Shown here: piece by piece, positions 19,468 to 27,797 of the stretch
Layout: each line of letters opens with the position of its first letter
How positions within the stretch are numbered: position 1 is the stretch's first letter
Source of the DNA: Bacteroidetes bacterium RIFCSPLOWO2_12_FULL_35_15
GTDB lineage: Bacteria > Bacteroidota > Bacteroidia > 2-12-FULL-35-15
Length of the DNA stretch: 64,000 nt
Assembly (NCBI GenBank): GCA_001769385.1
Contig: MEPB01000038.1
Location: forward strand, 93,805-157,804
Direction: 5' to 3'
The notes under the pieces: model-generated
Databases searched by the model: none
What the model was told of the DNA's origin: nothing
The model's input: the letters and a program-made list of their open reading frames with translations, nothing else
Position numbers and translations under genes: made by a program

Positions 19468-20610
19468 ATGAAAAAACTAGCCTTTCTGCTTTTAGTATTT
19501 ACGATCAGTTTAACTAAAAGTTCTTTTTCTCAGCAAATTGAAAAAGCCGATTCACTTGGACTCCCGGGTGATAATTTAAATTTAGTTGCAGTTTTAGATT
19601 TATTTCAAAAATCAGAAACATTTGAAGTGTTTGAGAAAAAATTGAACACAGAAGATTCAAAAGTTAATAACCTCGATTTAAATAATGACGGCAAGATCGA
19701 TTATATAAAAGTTATTGATCATCAAACTGGCGAATCACATGCTGTTGTGTTGCAGGTTCCAATCAATGAAAAAGAAACCCAGGACGTTGCTGTGATAGAA
19801 ATCGATAAGGACAAAACCGGAAAAATACTGGTACAGATCATAGGAGACGAGGAGTTATATGGTAAGGATTATATAGTTGAACCTACCGAGAATGATCCCA
19901 CTGCAAAAACAAAAGCACCTGTTTCAGGAAATGAAAAAACAGTAATTAATAATACAACAAATAATTATTATAATAACGGTTCCGGTAATTCTCCCGATAC
20001 ATATGTTGTAGTTAACCAATGGCCTATTGTTCATTATGTATATGCTCCTGCTTATGTAGTCTATGTTTCTCCCTGGCACTGGTATTCTTATCCCACATGG
20101 TGGAGTTCATGGTCACCATGGTATTGGCATAACTATTATTGGCATCATTATAACCACCACCATTATGGTCATTATGGATATTATCATCGAACAAATTATT
20201 ATCGCGCTCCTATTGCTCATGGTTATTATGGTCCGCGTAAGTCGGTTTCAGTAACAGTTAAACAAAACAGGACCACCAATGTTTATCATAAAACATATAC
20301 TTCAAAAGATCGTGCCGGTGATGGAAAAATTAAACCCGGAACTTCAAATCCCGGTTTTAAAAACAAACCGGTGAATAAAGTTTCACCTGCTGATAACAGA
20401 CAGAAACCGAATAATCAAATGAATAAACCCGCATCTAAACCAAATAGAAATCCTCCGGCAGGGAAAATTGAAAACAAACCATCACCTAATGCAAATAAAC
20501 CGGCTTCCCGCCCTGGCAATAAACCGGCTATTAAACCTTCCAACAAGCCTGCTCAAAAACAAGGTGGTTCGAAACCGGAAAAAAAGAGTGGAGGAGGAAA
20601 AGGACGCTAA
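19468..20610 (+). CDS. Secreted protein with aromatic/His-rich segment and disordered Lys/Pro/Asn tail
   Basis: A 380-residue exported protein of unknown function. Signal peptide about 1-22 (ends SFSQ). Residues 30-150 form a compact region with an EF-hand-like loop DLNNDGKIDY. Residues about 172-255 are dominated by Trp, Tyr and His (for example YWHNYYWHHYNHHHYGHYGY), a composition that could bind metals or pack on a surface. The last ~110 residues are a low-complexity tail of NKP/KP/PG repeats ending KKSGGGKGR, strongly basic and surely disordered. A lipoprotein gene follows 29 bp on. I do not recognise a named family. Confidence 0.85.
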   Translation: MKKLAFLLLVFTISLTKSSFSQQIEKADSLGLPGDNLNLVAVLDLFQKSETFEVFEKKLNTEDSKVNNLDLNNDGKIDYIKVIDHQTGESHAVVLQVPINEKETQDVAVIEIDKDKTGKILVQIIGDEELYGKDYIVEPTENDPTAKTKAPVSGNEKTVINNTTNNYYNNGSGNSPDTYVVVNQWPIVHYVYAPAYVVYVSPWHWYSYPTWWSSWSPWYWHNYYWHHYNHHHYGHYGYYHRTNYYRAPIAHGYYGPRKSVSVTVKQNRTTNVYHKTYTSKDRAGDGKIKPGTSNPGFKNKPVNKVSPADNRQKPNNQMNKPASKPNRNPPAGKIENKPSPNANKPASRPGNKPAIKPSNKPAQKQGGSKPEKKSGGGKGR

Positions 20611-20639
20611 TAATTTGTTTAAAAATTCAGTAAAAAACG

Positions 20640-21062
20640 ATGATCATGAAAAAATTAATTTCGATTTCTTTAGCAGCTATACTTTTGGGAGTTTTATTTT
20701 TTTCCTCTTGCGCCAAGGAAGATCCTGCAACACCAAATGATCCATCAGATCCTCGTGCAAAATTTCATGGACATTGGTATGTGACAGAAAATAGTCAGGA
20801 TTTTGGGGCATCTACTTATTATAGCGATATAACCGATTCTACTAATGCTTCATTTATTTTGTTGTCAGGATTATATGGTTACAATGTTAAAACACATGCA
20901 ACTGTCAGTGGAAGTAATTTTTCAATTCCCAGTCAGGCATTCCCTGCAGGAACTATTTCAGGAAATGGGGTGTATACAAATTCTACGTTGATCAATTTAA
21001 CTTATTATGTTAGGACTACCACAACACATTATGATACCATTACTGCAAGTTTGACAAAATAA
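20640..21062 (+). CDS. Small lipoprotein of unknown function
   Basis: A 140-residue protein with a type II signal peptide: hydrophobic LAAILLGVLFF then SSCAKED, the lipobox cysteine being about residue 24. The mature part starts with a PNDPSDP linker and forms a Ser/Thr/Tyr-rich, beta-looking domain with a HGHWYV segment. The start could equally be the second ATG at 20646 (MKKLIS). It follows the aromatic/His-rich secreted protein closely and may be co-transcribed. No family recognised. Confidence 0.78.
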   Translation: MIMKKLISISLAAILLGVLFFSSCAKEDPATPNDPSDPRAKFHGHWYVTENSQDFGASTYYSDITDSTNASFILLSGLYGYNVKTHATVSGSNFSIPSQAFPAGTISGNGVYTNSTLINLTYYVRTTTTHYDTITASLTK

Positions 21063-21189
21063 ACGGTGTTTAAATTTCAAAATATACCCAACCTAACTAA
21101 AGGCTCATAAGTCCTTATTTCACGGGCTGCTTGGTAATTGTTGATTTCTGCTTGATTAGGTAAAATTAGGCTTTTTTTAGCAATTTTTG

Positions 21190-21474
21190 TTACCCGATTG
21201 TTACCCAAAAAACGCCCAAAGACTTACACGATAGTTCATGAACCCAAGAAAAGTGTTTTCCATTTGAGAACATTGCACTCTGGGATTTATATCCCTCCAG
21301 ATTCAACCTTTTGTTCTCTAAACCGCTGCTTGCAATGTGTTTAATAATTTCCTGATAAGCCTCTTTGATGCAATCCTTGAAAACAATGATTTTTAGATAT
21401 TCTGAAAAAGCGTTATTCAGGATAGAGTCTTTTATCCCTTTCCGGGCAACCTTTGGTGGAAACATACCCACCAC
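21190..21474 (-). CDS. Hypothetical ORF, possibly a gene relic
   Basis: A 94-codon frame with no recognised domain and no signal sequence. It is richer in GC than its neighbours. Downstream on the same strand (21190 to about 21066), the next frame stays open (for example AEINNYQAARE and TYEPLVRLGIF), which looks like a frameshifted continuation. This suggests a decayed gene or the edge of a former mobile element, not a live gene. Confidence 0.3.
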   Translation of the reverse strand: MVGMFPPKVARKGIKDSILNNAFSEYLKIIVFKDCIKEAYQEIIKHIASSGLENKRLNLEGYKSQSAMFSNGKHFSWVHELSCKSLGVFWVTIG

Positions 21475-21682
21475 TTTAACTTCCTATAGTTTACTTTGGA
21501 ATTAAATGAAAATTGAGTTTGAGTTTTAACTAATTTCTAATGACATTAATCAAAGAATGAAGTGATTTTTTTCATTTGCGTTTTTTTGTTGTTGGTATAT
21601 TTTTGTTGAAAAATTTAAATAAGTAAAATTGTTTAAAATCTCGACAAAATAAATAAAATACCCCCTAAAAAAATAAAAAATT

Positions 21683-22291
21683 ATGAAAGACATGAAAAAT
21701 ACCGTAACAAAGTCAAAATCTAAAAATGACACAACGCAGGGTTTACGTAATTTATTTGTAGCGCAGTTAAAAGATATATACTGGGCTGAAAAAGCATTGA
21801 CAAAAGCAATTCCGAAAATGATTAAGAATGTTACTTCTGCAGAATTAAATAAAGCTCTTACAAGCCACCTAAAACAAACAGAAGAACAGGTAACACGTTT
21901 GGAAGATTTATTTTCTACCATTGGAAAAAAAGCAATTGAGAAAAAAAGTGATGCAATGGCAGGTTTAATCAAAGAAGCTAAGAGAATAATCAAAGAAAAC
22001 AAGAGAGGAATTGTTCGTGATGCAGGAATTATTTTAGCAGGTCAAAAAGTTGAACATTATGAAATTGCTACCTATGGTACTCTTCTTTCCTTTGCAAAAA
22101 CATTAGGCGAAAATGAAGCTGTAGCTTTATTGGAAAAATCATTAAATGAAGAAAAATCCTCAAATGAAAAATTATCGCAAATCGCTGTAGCTTCGATTAA
22201 CAAAGACGCAACAGAAGAAAATAAAAAGGCAGACGAATTTCAACCAGAAAGAAAAGAAAAAAGAAAAGAATTAAGCGAGATAGAATATTAA
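21683..22291 (+). CDS. YciE/YciF-like (DUF892) ferritin-fold stress protein
   Basis: A 202-residue cytosolic helical protein. The DUF892 core spans about 18-175: LRNLFVAQLKDIYWAEKALTKAIPKM at its start, then EEQVTRLEDLF and VEHYEIATYGTLLSFAKTLG, which supply the Glu/His residues of a possible di-iron four-helix site. The C-terminal ~30 residues are a charged tail (EENKKADEF, RKEKRKE). The family is induced by osmotic and general stress in enterobacteria. Here it heads a run of stress-like genes (CsbD-like, SDR), which supports the call. Confidence 0.9.
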   Translation: MKDMKNTVTKSKSKNDTTQGLRNLFVAQLKDIYWAEKALTKAIPKMIKNVTSAELNKALTSHLKQTEEQVTRLEDLFSTIGKKAIEKKSDAMAGLIKEAKRIIKENKRGIVRDAGIILAGQKVEHYEIATYGTLLSFAKTLGENEAVALLEKSLNEEKSSNEKLSQIAVASINKDATEENKKADEFQPERKEKRKELSEIEY

Positions 22292-22350
22292 TATAAATAT
22301 CCAAAACGAATTTTTTTTAACTCAATAAAATAATAAAAATTAAAAACAAA

Positions 22351-22574
22351 ATAAAAAAATTTACTATCGTATGCTTAATGTCGGCCATTTATATGGGTTC
22401 CTTCGCACAAACAGATTCCACCAATAATAAAAGAGATTAGAATATTGTAATAAAAATGAAAACATGCAGAACAAACAAAATCAAAAAGATGGCAAGGAAA
22501 ATAAAGATTGTGCTTACATCATGGAGAATGGAAAAGTGATGAAAGTTGTAAATGGGAAAAAAGAAGTTATGTGA
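22351..22574 (+). pseudogene. Decayed DUF6799-like secreted protein gene
   Basis: The frame at 22351 reads a signal peptide (KKFTIVCLMSAIYMGSFAQTD) but its first codon is ATA where ATG is expected, and it stops with TAG after NNKRD. A second frame (22464-22574) continues as NKQNQKDGKENKDC, then IMENGKVMKVVNGKKEVM, which resembles the repeated MKNGKM/VVKNGK blocks of DUF6799 proteins. The two frames differ, so a lost start, a nonsense codon and a frameshift have accumulated. Further fragments to about 22850 (for example SESTIYKIISKQYALL, MEESHVRGVSSKES) look like debris of other genes. Confidence 0.6.
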
Positions 22575-22952
22575 AAAAGCTATTAAAAATATACCTTCCG
22601 AATCCACTATTTACAAAATAATTAGCAAACAATATGCTTTATTAAGAGCCGATCATGACAAGATACAAAATCTTCAGAGTTCTTCACTAAGTGTAAAAGT
22701 ATAATTGAAACATGCAAGTAAGCAATTCTAAAGAATGATTAATAAATTGATAAATTACAATCTGAAAGCAGCATGGAAGAAAGTCATGTAAGAGGTGTAT
22801 CTTCAAAAGAAAGCCACCAAAAAGTCACCAAAAAACAACATAAGTAATTTATTAAAATTAATGAGGGTGAACTAATTATTTTATTCATCCTGTAAAGAGA
22901 ACAGCCAAAAAAAATATAAATAAATCAATTTAACCTTAAAACCTTAAAAAAA

Positions 22953-23267
22953 ATGGAAACAACACTTAAAATCACTGGAAACTGGAACGAACTAAAAACA
23001 AAATTAAAACAAAAATATCCGAACTTAACTGATACGGATTTAAATTTTACACCCGGTAAAGAAGATGCATTATTGGCAACTCTGTCGAAAAAACTTGGGA
23101 AAACACAAGAAGAAATAAGCGATGAGATTGACAATTTGCAATCAAAAAGAAAAGAAACCAGCGGTACTGAAAAAGAAAACCAAATGGAAGGTAGCAGAAA
23201 AACTGGACGCCAGGAGGAAGGCAAGACAGAAGGTTCCAAAGAGAAAGAAACCTCAAAAAAATATTAA
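22953..23267 (+). CDS. CsbD-like general stress protein
   Basis: A 104-residue hydrophilic protein. The N-terminal ~60 residues match the CsbD pattern: ITGNWNELKTKLKQKYPNLTD, a DLNFTPGKEDALL segment and a LGKTQEEISDEID helix. The rest is a charged, Gly/Ser/Lys/Glu-rich tail likely to be disordered. CsbD proteins are abundant stress-induced proteins with no known activity. A good hairpin terminator follows. Confidence 0.82.
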   Translation: METTLKITGNWNELKTKLKQKYPNLTDTDLNFTPGKEDALLATLSKKLGKTQEEISDEIDNLQSKRKETSGTEKENQMEGSRKTGRQEEGKTEGSKEKETSKKY

Positions 23268-23306
23268 TGAATAAGTTAATTTTTGGTCTGTGGAATTAAC
23301 TTAATA

Positions 23307-23349
23307 AAAGGGGAGTTATTACTATTTAGTATATAATCCCTTTTTTTTA
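23307..23349 (+). terminator. Terminator after CsbD-like gene
   Basis: AAAAGGGG and an A/T-rich arm pair imperfectly with ATAAT and CCCTTTT across an A/T loop, followed by a run of eight T residues, 40 bp after the stop codon. Confidence 0.65.
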
Positions 23350-23390
23350 TTATTCTTTAAAAAATTTATTAATCATTTAAAGAAAAAAAC

Positions 23391-23831
23391 TTGAAAATAA
23401 AATTCTTAAAATTTATGTTGTTTGGGTTTATTACCGGAACAGTGTTATCCTGCCAATCCCCTGAGAAAAAAGTTGATAATGCCAAAGAACAAGTAAATGA
23501 AGCGCAACAGGATCTGAAAAAAGCGCAGGAAGAATTCAATACAGATTATCAAAAATTTAAATTGGAAACCGAAAATAAAATTCTTGATAACGAAAAAAAA
23601 ATAATTGAACTGAAAGAAAAAAGGATGAACGTAAAAAAAGACAATAGGGAAAAATATGATGAAAAAATAAATGAGCTTGTCAAAAAAAATGATGAATTAA
23701 GATCAAAAATAGATCGTTATCAGTTCGAAAGTAGAGACAAATGGGAATCATTTAAAACAGAGTTTAATCACGACATGGATGAGCTTGGCCAGTCAATTAA
23801 AGACTTGTTCAAAGATAATGTAAGGGATTAA
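23391..23831 (+). CDS. Coiled-coil lipoprotein
   Basis: A 146-residue protein starting at TTG, with lipoprotein signal GTVLSC (cysteine near residue 21). From about 28 to 115 it is a nearly uninterrupted charged coiled coil (heptads of Lys/Glu with Val/Leu/Ile, e.g. EQVNEAQQDLKKAQEEF, NEKKIIELKEKRMN). The C-terminus (DKWESFKTEFNHDMDELGQSI) resembles the end of small periplasmic stress lipoproteins. TTG is chosen because no ATG precedes the signal sequence. It lies inside the stress-gene run. Confidence 0.78.
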   Translation: MKIKFLKFMLFGFITGTVLSCQSPEKKVDNAKEQVNEAQQDLKKAQEEFNTDYQKFKLETENKILDNEKKIIELKEKRMNVKKDNREKYDEKINELVKKNDELRSKIDRYQFESRDKWESFKTEFNHDMDELGQSIKDLFKDNVRD

Positions 23832-23919
23832 AAAGTTTTGAAAGATGAATCCTATAAAATGTTTCAAAACTCTTAAAGGCAATTGATTAAACTCAATTAA
23901 ATAGGAAAAAGTTATTATT

Positions 23920-24540
23920 GTGAAAAAAATTAATTATCTCATTCTTTTAGCTGTTATTGCAAGCAACATTTTTACTTCCTGTAGGGAAACTCTACCTTTC
24001 TCCGTGACCAAACGGCATTATAGAAATGGTTATAATGTTGAAATTGCAGCAAAAAAACCAAAATCTGAGGTCATTCAATCTGTAATTGTTGCAGGAGAAA
24101 ATGAAAAAATTGTAAAAAGCAATAACACACTCTTAAAAACAACAGAAGATAATAAAAATCAAAATTCTATTTCCTTGGTAAAAAATTCGTCTTCCATAAA
24201 GGAAAACAGAAATGAAAAAGAAAAAACATCTGCAACTAATAAAGGCGGGGTTTATTTTAAAAAGAAGGCAGCCAAAACATTTTCCAAAATGAGGTCAGTA
24301 GTCAACCTAGTTTCTAAGGTTGCTCTTCCTTCCAAACAAATAATTCCTATAAATAAAATAAAAAATCATGAGAGAGCAGAACATCCTCTTGGAGGGATAA
24401 TATGGACTCTTATTTGTGTGTTTTTTGTTTTGTGGCTTATTTCTTTACTAACTGGAGGGTGGGGATTAGGCGCTTTTCTACACTTGTTTCTCGTTGTCGC
24501 ATTAGTATTAATTCTTTTAAGACTATTATGGGTAATATAA
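23920..24540 (+). CDS. Lipoprotein with C-terminal lmo0937/DUF5670-like membrane segment
   Basis: A 206-residue protein starting at GTG. An N-terminal lipobox-like SNIFTSC (Cys about 21) is followed by a Lys/Ser/Asn-rich middle of about 120 residues. Two hydrophobic helices end the protein: PLGGIIWTLICVFFVLWLISL and the GGWGLGAFLHLFLVVALVLI-type stretch, similar to the lmo0937/DUF5670 small membrane proteins seen in stress clusters. An N-terminal lipid anchor plus C-terminal helices is an unusual combination. The SDR gene starts 10 bp downstream, so they are likely one operon. Confidence 0.72.
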   Translation: MKKINYLILLAVIASNIFTSCRETLPFSVTKRHYRNGYNVEIAAKKPKSEVIQSVIVAGENEKIVKSNNTLLKTTEDNKNQNSISLVKNSSSIKENRNEKEKTSATNKGGVYFKKKAAKTFSKMRSVVNLVSKVALPSKQIIPINKIKNHERAEHPLGGIIWTLICVFFVLWLISLLTGGWGLGAFLHLFLVVALVLILLRLLWVI

Positions 24541-24549
24541 ATTCCATGA

Positions 24550-25419
24550 ATGAAAAAGTTCAGTTCAAAACAAAAGGTTAAAATAGAGCAATCTCAAGCT
24601 CCTCCGGGAAAGGAATACAAAATGATTCCAACTCCCGTATTTGATGATAAAAAAATAAAAGGAAGTGGCAAACTTAAAAACAAGGTTGCTTTTATAACCG
24701 GTGGTGATAGTGGCATTGGAAAAGCCACAGCCATCCTCTTTGCCAAAGAAGGAGCCACTATAGTAATCGTTTACCTGAATGAACATAAAGATGCGAAGGA
24801 TACAAAAAAAATTATTGAGGAAGAGTACGGGCAAAATTGTTTGTTGATTTCAGGAGATATAGGTAAAGAAAAATTCTGTTTACAAGCGATTTCAGAAACT
24901 ATTAAGAAATATAAAAAGATTGATATTCTTGTAAATAATGCTGGCATTCAGTATGAGCAAAAAAAACTTGGAGCAATATCTTCTAAACAGTTGCAAAAAA
25001 CATTTGAGACAAATTTATATGCTCAATTCTGGCTCAGCCGAGAAGCCTTAAAATATATTCCAAAAGGTGGAGCAATCATCAATACCACTTCTATAACAGC
25101 TTACCGGGGTAGTTATCATTTAATGGACTACGCGGCTACCAAAGGCGCTATCGTTTCTTTTACCAGGAGCTTATCTGCAAATCTTGCCGATAAAGGAATC
25201 CGAGTAAATGCGGTTGCACCAGGTCCCATTTGGACACCCTTGATAGTTTCAAGTTTTGATCCTAAAAAAGTTTCTGAATTTGGAAAAAATACACCAATGA
25301 AACGTGCTGGCCAGCCTTTAGAGGTCGCTACCTGCTTTTTATTTCTTGCCTGTGATGACTCTTCCTATATGACGGGACAAGTCTTGCATCCCAATGGTGG
25401 AGAAATCATTAATGGCTAA
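24550..25419 (+). CDS. SDR oxidoreductase, YghA/GSP39-like
   Basis: A 289-residue short-chain dehydrogenase. Cofactor motif TGGDSGIG (50-57), NNAG (129-132), catalytic Ser181, Tyr194 and Lys198 (YAATK), and the PGPIWTP loop are intact. The N-terminal extension with QAPPGKE and the MIPTPVFDD segment is typical of the YghA/general stress protein 39 subgroup of NAD(P)-dependent oxidoreductases, often found beside DUF892 and CsbD genes. Substrate unknown. Its stop overlaps the start of the DUF748 pseudogene. Confidence 0.9.
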   Translation: MKKFSSKQKVKIEQSQAPPGKEYKMIPTPVFDDKKIKGSGKLKNKVAFITGGDSGIGKATAILFAKEGATIVIVYLNEHKDAKDTKKIIEEEYGQNCLLISGDIGKEKFCLQAISETIKKYKKIDILVNNAGIQYEQKKLGAISSKQLQKTFETNLYAQFWLSREALKYIPKGGAIINTTSITAYRGSYHLMDYAATKGAIVSFTRSLSANLADKGIRVNAVAPGPIWTPLIVSSFDPKKVSEFGKNTPMKRAGQPLEVATCFLFLACDDSSYMTGQVLHPNGGEIING

Positions 25420-25939
25420 AAATTCTTTTACAAATAATTTTTTTTTTCATTCCATAAACCCATACATTGATTATGCGGCCTTCTTCAGATCAATCATCAC
25501 ATCCCGGTTCAAAAAAAAACGAAAAAGAAGAAAAATTATTTTAATTATTCTTGCAGTAATAATTCTATTCAGGATTTTTTTGCCCTTTATTGTACTGAAA
25601 TAGGTTAACAATAAGCTTGCTAATCTGAGCGAATATTATGGACATATGGAGGACATTGATTTAGCATTATTCCGTTGAGCCTATATAATCAGGGGTATGA
25701 AAATTGTTAAAGTTGAGTCTGAACAAAATAAAAAAGATACAATTCCATTTTTCATCAGCCCTGTGATTGATCTGTCAATTGAATGGCGGGTGGTTTTCAG
25801 GGGTGCTTTTGTAGGAGAAATTTATGTTGAAGACCCCAAACTTAATTTTGTTAATGGTGCGCATAAAGCTGAAAATATAAGAGGCGATACAGCAGATTTT
25901 CGCCAGCTTACCAAAGACCTGATGCCCCTTACAACCTGA
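25412..25939 (+). pseudogene. DUF748-family gene broken by two in-frame stops and truncated
   Basis: One frame reads straight through two nonsense codons: a TAG after FLPFIVLK (25601-25603), then VNNKLANLSEYYGHMEDIDL to a TGA in the LFR*AYIIRG context, then MKIVKVESEQNKKDTIPFF, FRGAFVGEIYVEDPKLNFVNG and FRQLTKDLMPL. The order matches the N-terminus of DUF748 (AsmA-like) proteins: a membrane helix, then the first beta repeats. It then ends at TGA far short of the family length. Both stops are single-base changes from likely sense codons. It overlaps the SDR stop codon and was probably once the last gene of that operon. Confidence 0.72.
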
Positions 25940-26108
25940 TAACATCACATTCATTTCATCAATTCTACATCATAAACCCTATTGCTGGTGACTTACTCTC
26001 CAGCAGAGCTCACGTCCTCTTTGGACTTACATTACAAATGTAAAAATAAATAGTTAAAAAAATGTCCTAAAATTTGGATTACAACATAGAAGGCTCTAAG
26101 GATTTTTT

Positions 26109-26762
26109 TTATTCTGTATAGGTTGGAGTATTGCAACTTTCTTTTCTTCCCGCAAATTCATATTTCAACCCTATACGTAATTCGAAGTTTTTATTATTAA
26201 TTTTCAGGGCAGATGTTTTATATGCCGGCATCACATCAGGATTGTAAAACGCTTCCACAAAAAATTTAAAATTGGTGTAACTTACCAACTCTACTCCTCC
26301 GCCAACAGCAGCGCTTACATGCAAGGGAAGAAATTTTCCGGTAACAGCAGGAGAAGATGTACTTTGTATTAAGTTGTATTCTAACTTCGGACCCACCAAA
26401 ACATATGGAATGATGCTGTACATTTCGTAGCGTAACTTCAAATAATTATTCCAGCAAATGTTTTGTAATTTGTTAGGATAATTTCCATCAGGTTGTTTAT
26501 CAATAGAGCCTTTTTGGTCATATTGAATCTCAGTAACCCAACGGGCATAATCGTGACTAAAACATTCTAAAAATACACTGGCATTGAATCCAAACCCATA
26601 TTTTTTTCGGGAAATACTTGTCGGATCATTAAAATAAAATTTTTGATTCCCGGCACTTACACCTGCGGTAATGCCAATGCTATTCAGAAATTGAGCTTTG
26701 CTTTGAAGGGCGATCAAGACAATAAACGTAATTAATATTATTTTTTTCATTATATTTTTCAA
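26109..26762 (-). CDS. Outer-membrane beta-barrel protein (PorT-like)
   Basis: A 217-residue exported protein. Signal peptide about 1-24 (ends SKAQF). The mature part alternates hydrophobic and polar residues as in 8-strand barrels, with GITAGVSAGNQKF near the start, AAVGGGVELV in the middle and a C-terminal aromatic-ended strand FELRIGLKYEF. It resembles the outer membrane beta-barrel (PorT/OmpW-like) proteins common in Bacteroidota. A second in-frame ATG at 26750 (MKKIIL) is an equally good start. Neighbours do not hint at function. Confidence 0.75.
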   Translation of the reverse strand: MKNIMKKIILITFIVLIALQSKAQFLNSIGITAGVSAGNQKFYFNDPTSISRKKYGFGFNASVFLECFSHDYARWVTEIQYDQKGSIDKQPDGNYPNKLQNICWNNYLKLRYEMYSIIPYVLVGPKLEYNLIQSTSSPAVTGKFLPLHVSAAVGGGVELVSYTNFKFFVEAFYNPDVMPAYKTSALKINNKNFELRIGLKYEFAGRKESCNTPTYTE

Positions 26763-26811
26763 ATAAAAACGTCAAAATGCAGCAATTAGTACAATTTAGT
26801 TTTCAAAATTA

Positions 26812-27696
26812 CTAGGCACTTATTGCTTCAACAGCTGGATTCACTTTTTTTACGAGTCCTTGCAGTACTTTTCCCGGTCCAACTTCTGTAAATGATGTTG
26901 CTCCATCAGCTATCATTTGTTGCACTGTTTGTGTCCATTTTACAGGAGCAGTCAATTGAGAAATTAAATTTGCTTGAATTTCAGATGGATTTGAAACAGC
27001 ACTTGCTGTAACGTTTTGGTAGATAGGACAAATAGGCTGATGGAATGTTGTTGCTTTGATTGCAGCTGCCAGTTCAAGTGCAGCAGGTTGCATTAGTGGA
27101 GAATGAAAAGCTCCACCAACAGGTAAAATTAATGCTCGTTTTGCTCCTGCAGCTTTTAACTTTTCACAGGCAAGATTGATTCCACTTATGCTTCCGGATA
27201 TAACCAACTGACCGGGACAGTTATAATTTGCAGGAACAACAATATCTCCTGTTTGAGATATTTCAGCACAAATTGTTTCAATTATCTTATCATCTAAATT
27301 CGTAATAGCAGCCATTGTTGAAGGTGTTAACTCACACGCTTTTTGCATCGCCATAGCTCGTTTCGAAACCAATACCAAGGCATCTTCAAACGACAATGTT
27401 TTGTTTGCAACCAATGCTGAGAATTCACCAAGACTATGGCCCGCCACCATATCCGGTTTTAAATTGTCACCTAATGTTTTTGCTAAAATTACCGAATGTA
27501 AAAAGATCGCAGGTTGTGTAACTTTGGTTTGCTTCAATTCTTCATCTGTGCCACCGAACATAATGTCGGTAATTCTGAATCCGAGAATATCATTCGCTTT
27601 TTCAAATAATTCTTTTGCTAATGCAGAGGTTTCGTATAATTCTTTTCCCATTCCTACAAATTGGGAACCCTGTCCCGGAAATACGTATGCTTTCAT
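26812..27696 (-). CDS. fabD: Malonyl-CoA:ACP transacylase
   Basis: Loads malonate onto acyl carrier protein for fatty acid synthesis. The 294-residue sequence starts with FPGQGSQ, has the nucleophile Ser88 in AGHSLGEFSALV, the arginine of SKRAMAMQ and the partner His198 in GGAFHSPLM, and ends with the usual EVGPGKVLQGLVKK. Full length. Cytosolic. Other fab genes are not nearby. Confidence 0.97.
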   Translation of the reverse strand: MKAYVFPGQGSQFVGMGKELYETSALAKELFEKANDILGFRITDIMFGGTDEELKQTKVTQPAIFLHSVILAKTLGDNLKPDMVAGHSLGEFSALVANKTLSFEDALVLVSKRAMAMQKACELTPSTMAAITNLDDKIIETICAEISQTGDIVVPANYNCPGQLVISGSISGINLACEKLKAAGAKRALILPVGGAFHSPLMQPAALELAAAIKATTFHQPICPIYQNVTASAVSNPSEIQANLISQLTAPVKWTQTVQQMIADGATSFTEVGPGKVLQGLVKKVNPAVEAISA

Positions 27697-27741
27697 TCTT
27701 TAATGTTTTATGATTAATAGAATTCAATATTAGTTAAAATA

Positions 27742-27774
27742 AAAAGGGGGAAACTGTTTTGCTGCCCCTTTTTA
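27742..27774 (-). terminator. Terminator of the T9SS cargo gene
   Basis: AAAAAGGGG pairs with CCCCTTTTT across an ~16-base loop (minus strand), with T-rich flanks; lies 24 bp after the stop of the 27798-28769 gene and before the fabD start. Confidence 0.75.
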
Positions 27775-27797
27775 TTCACAATATAGTGTGTAATGTT

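Noticed and set aside
20063..20254. 63-codon Ile/Gly/His-rich plus ORF
   Set aside because: Out-of-frame reading of the aromatic/His-rich low-complexity segment.
25601..25939. Stop-codon recoding (selenocysteine or readthrough) in the DUF748-like frame
   Set aside because: Two different stops plus a premature end and no stem-loop after the TGA that I can see; simple decay explains it better.
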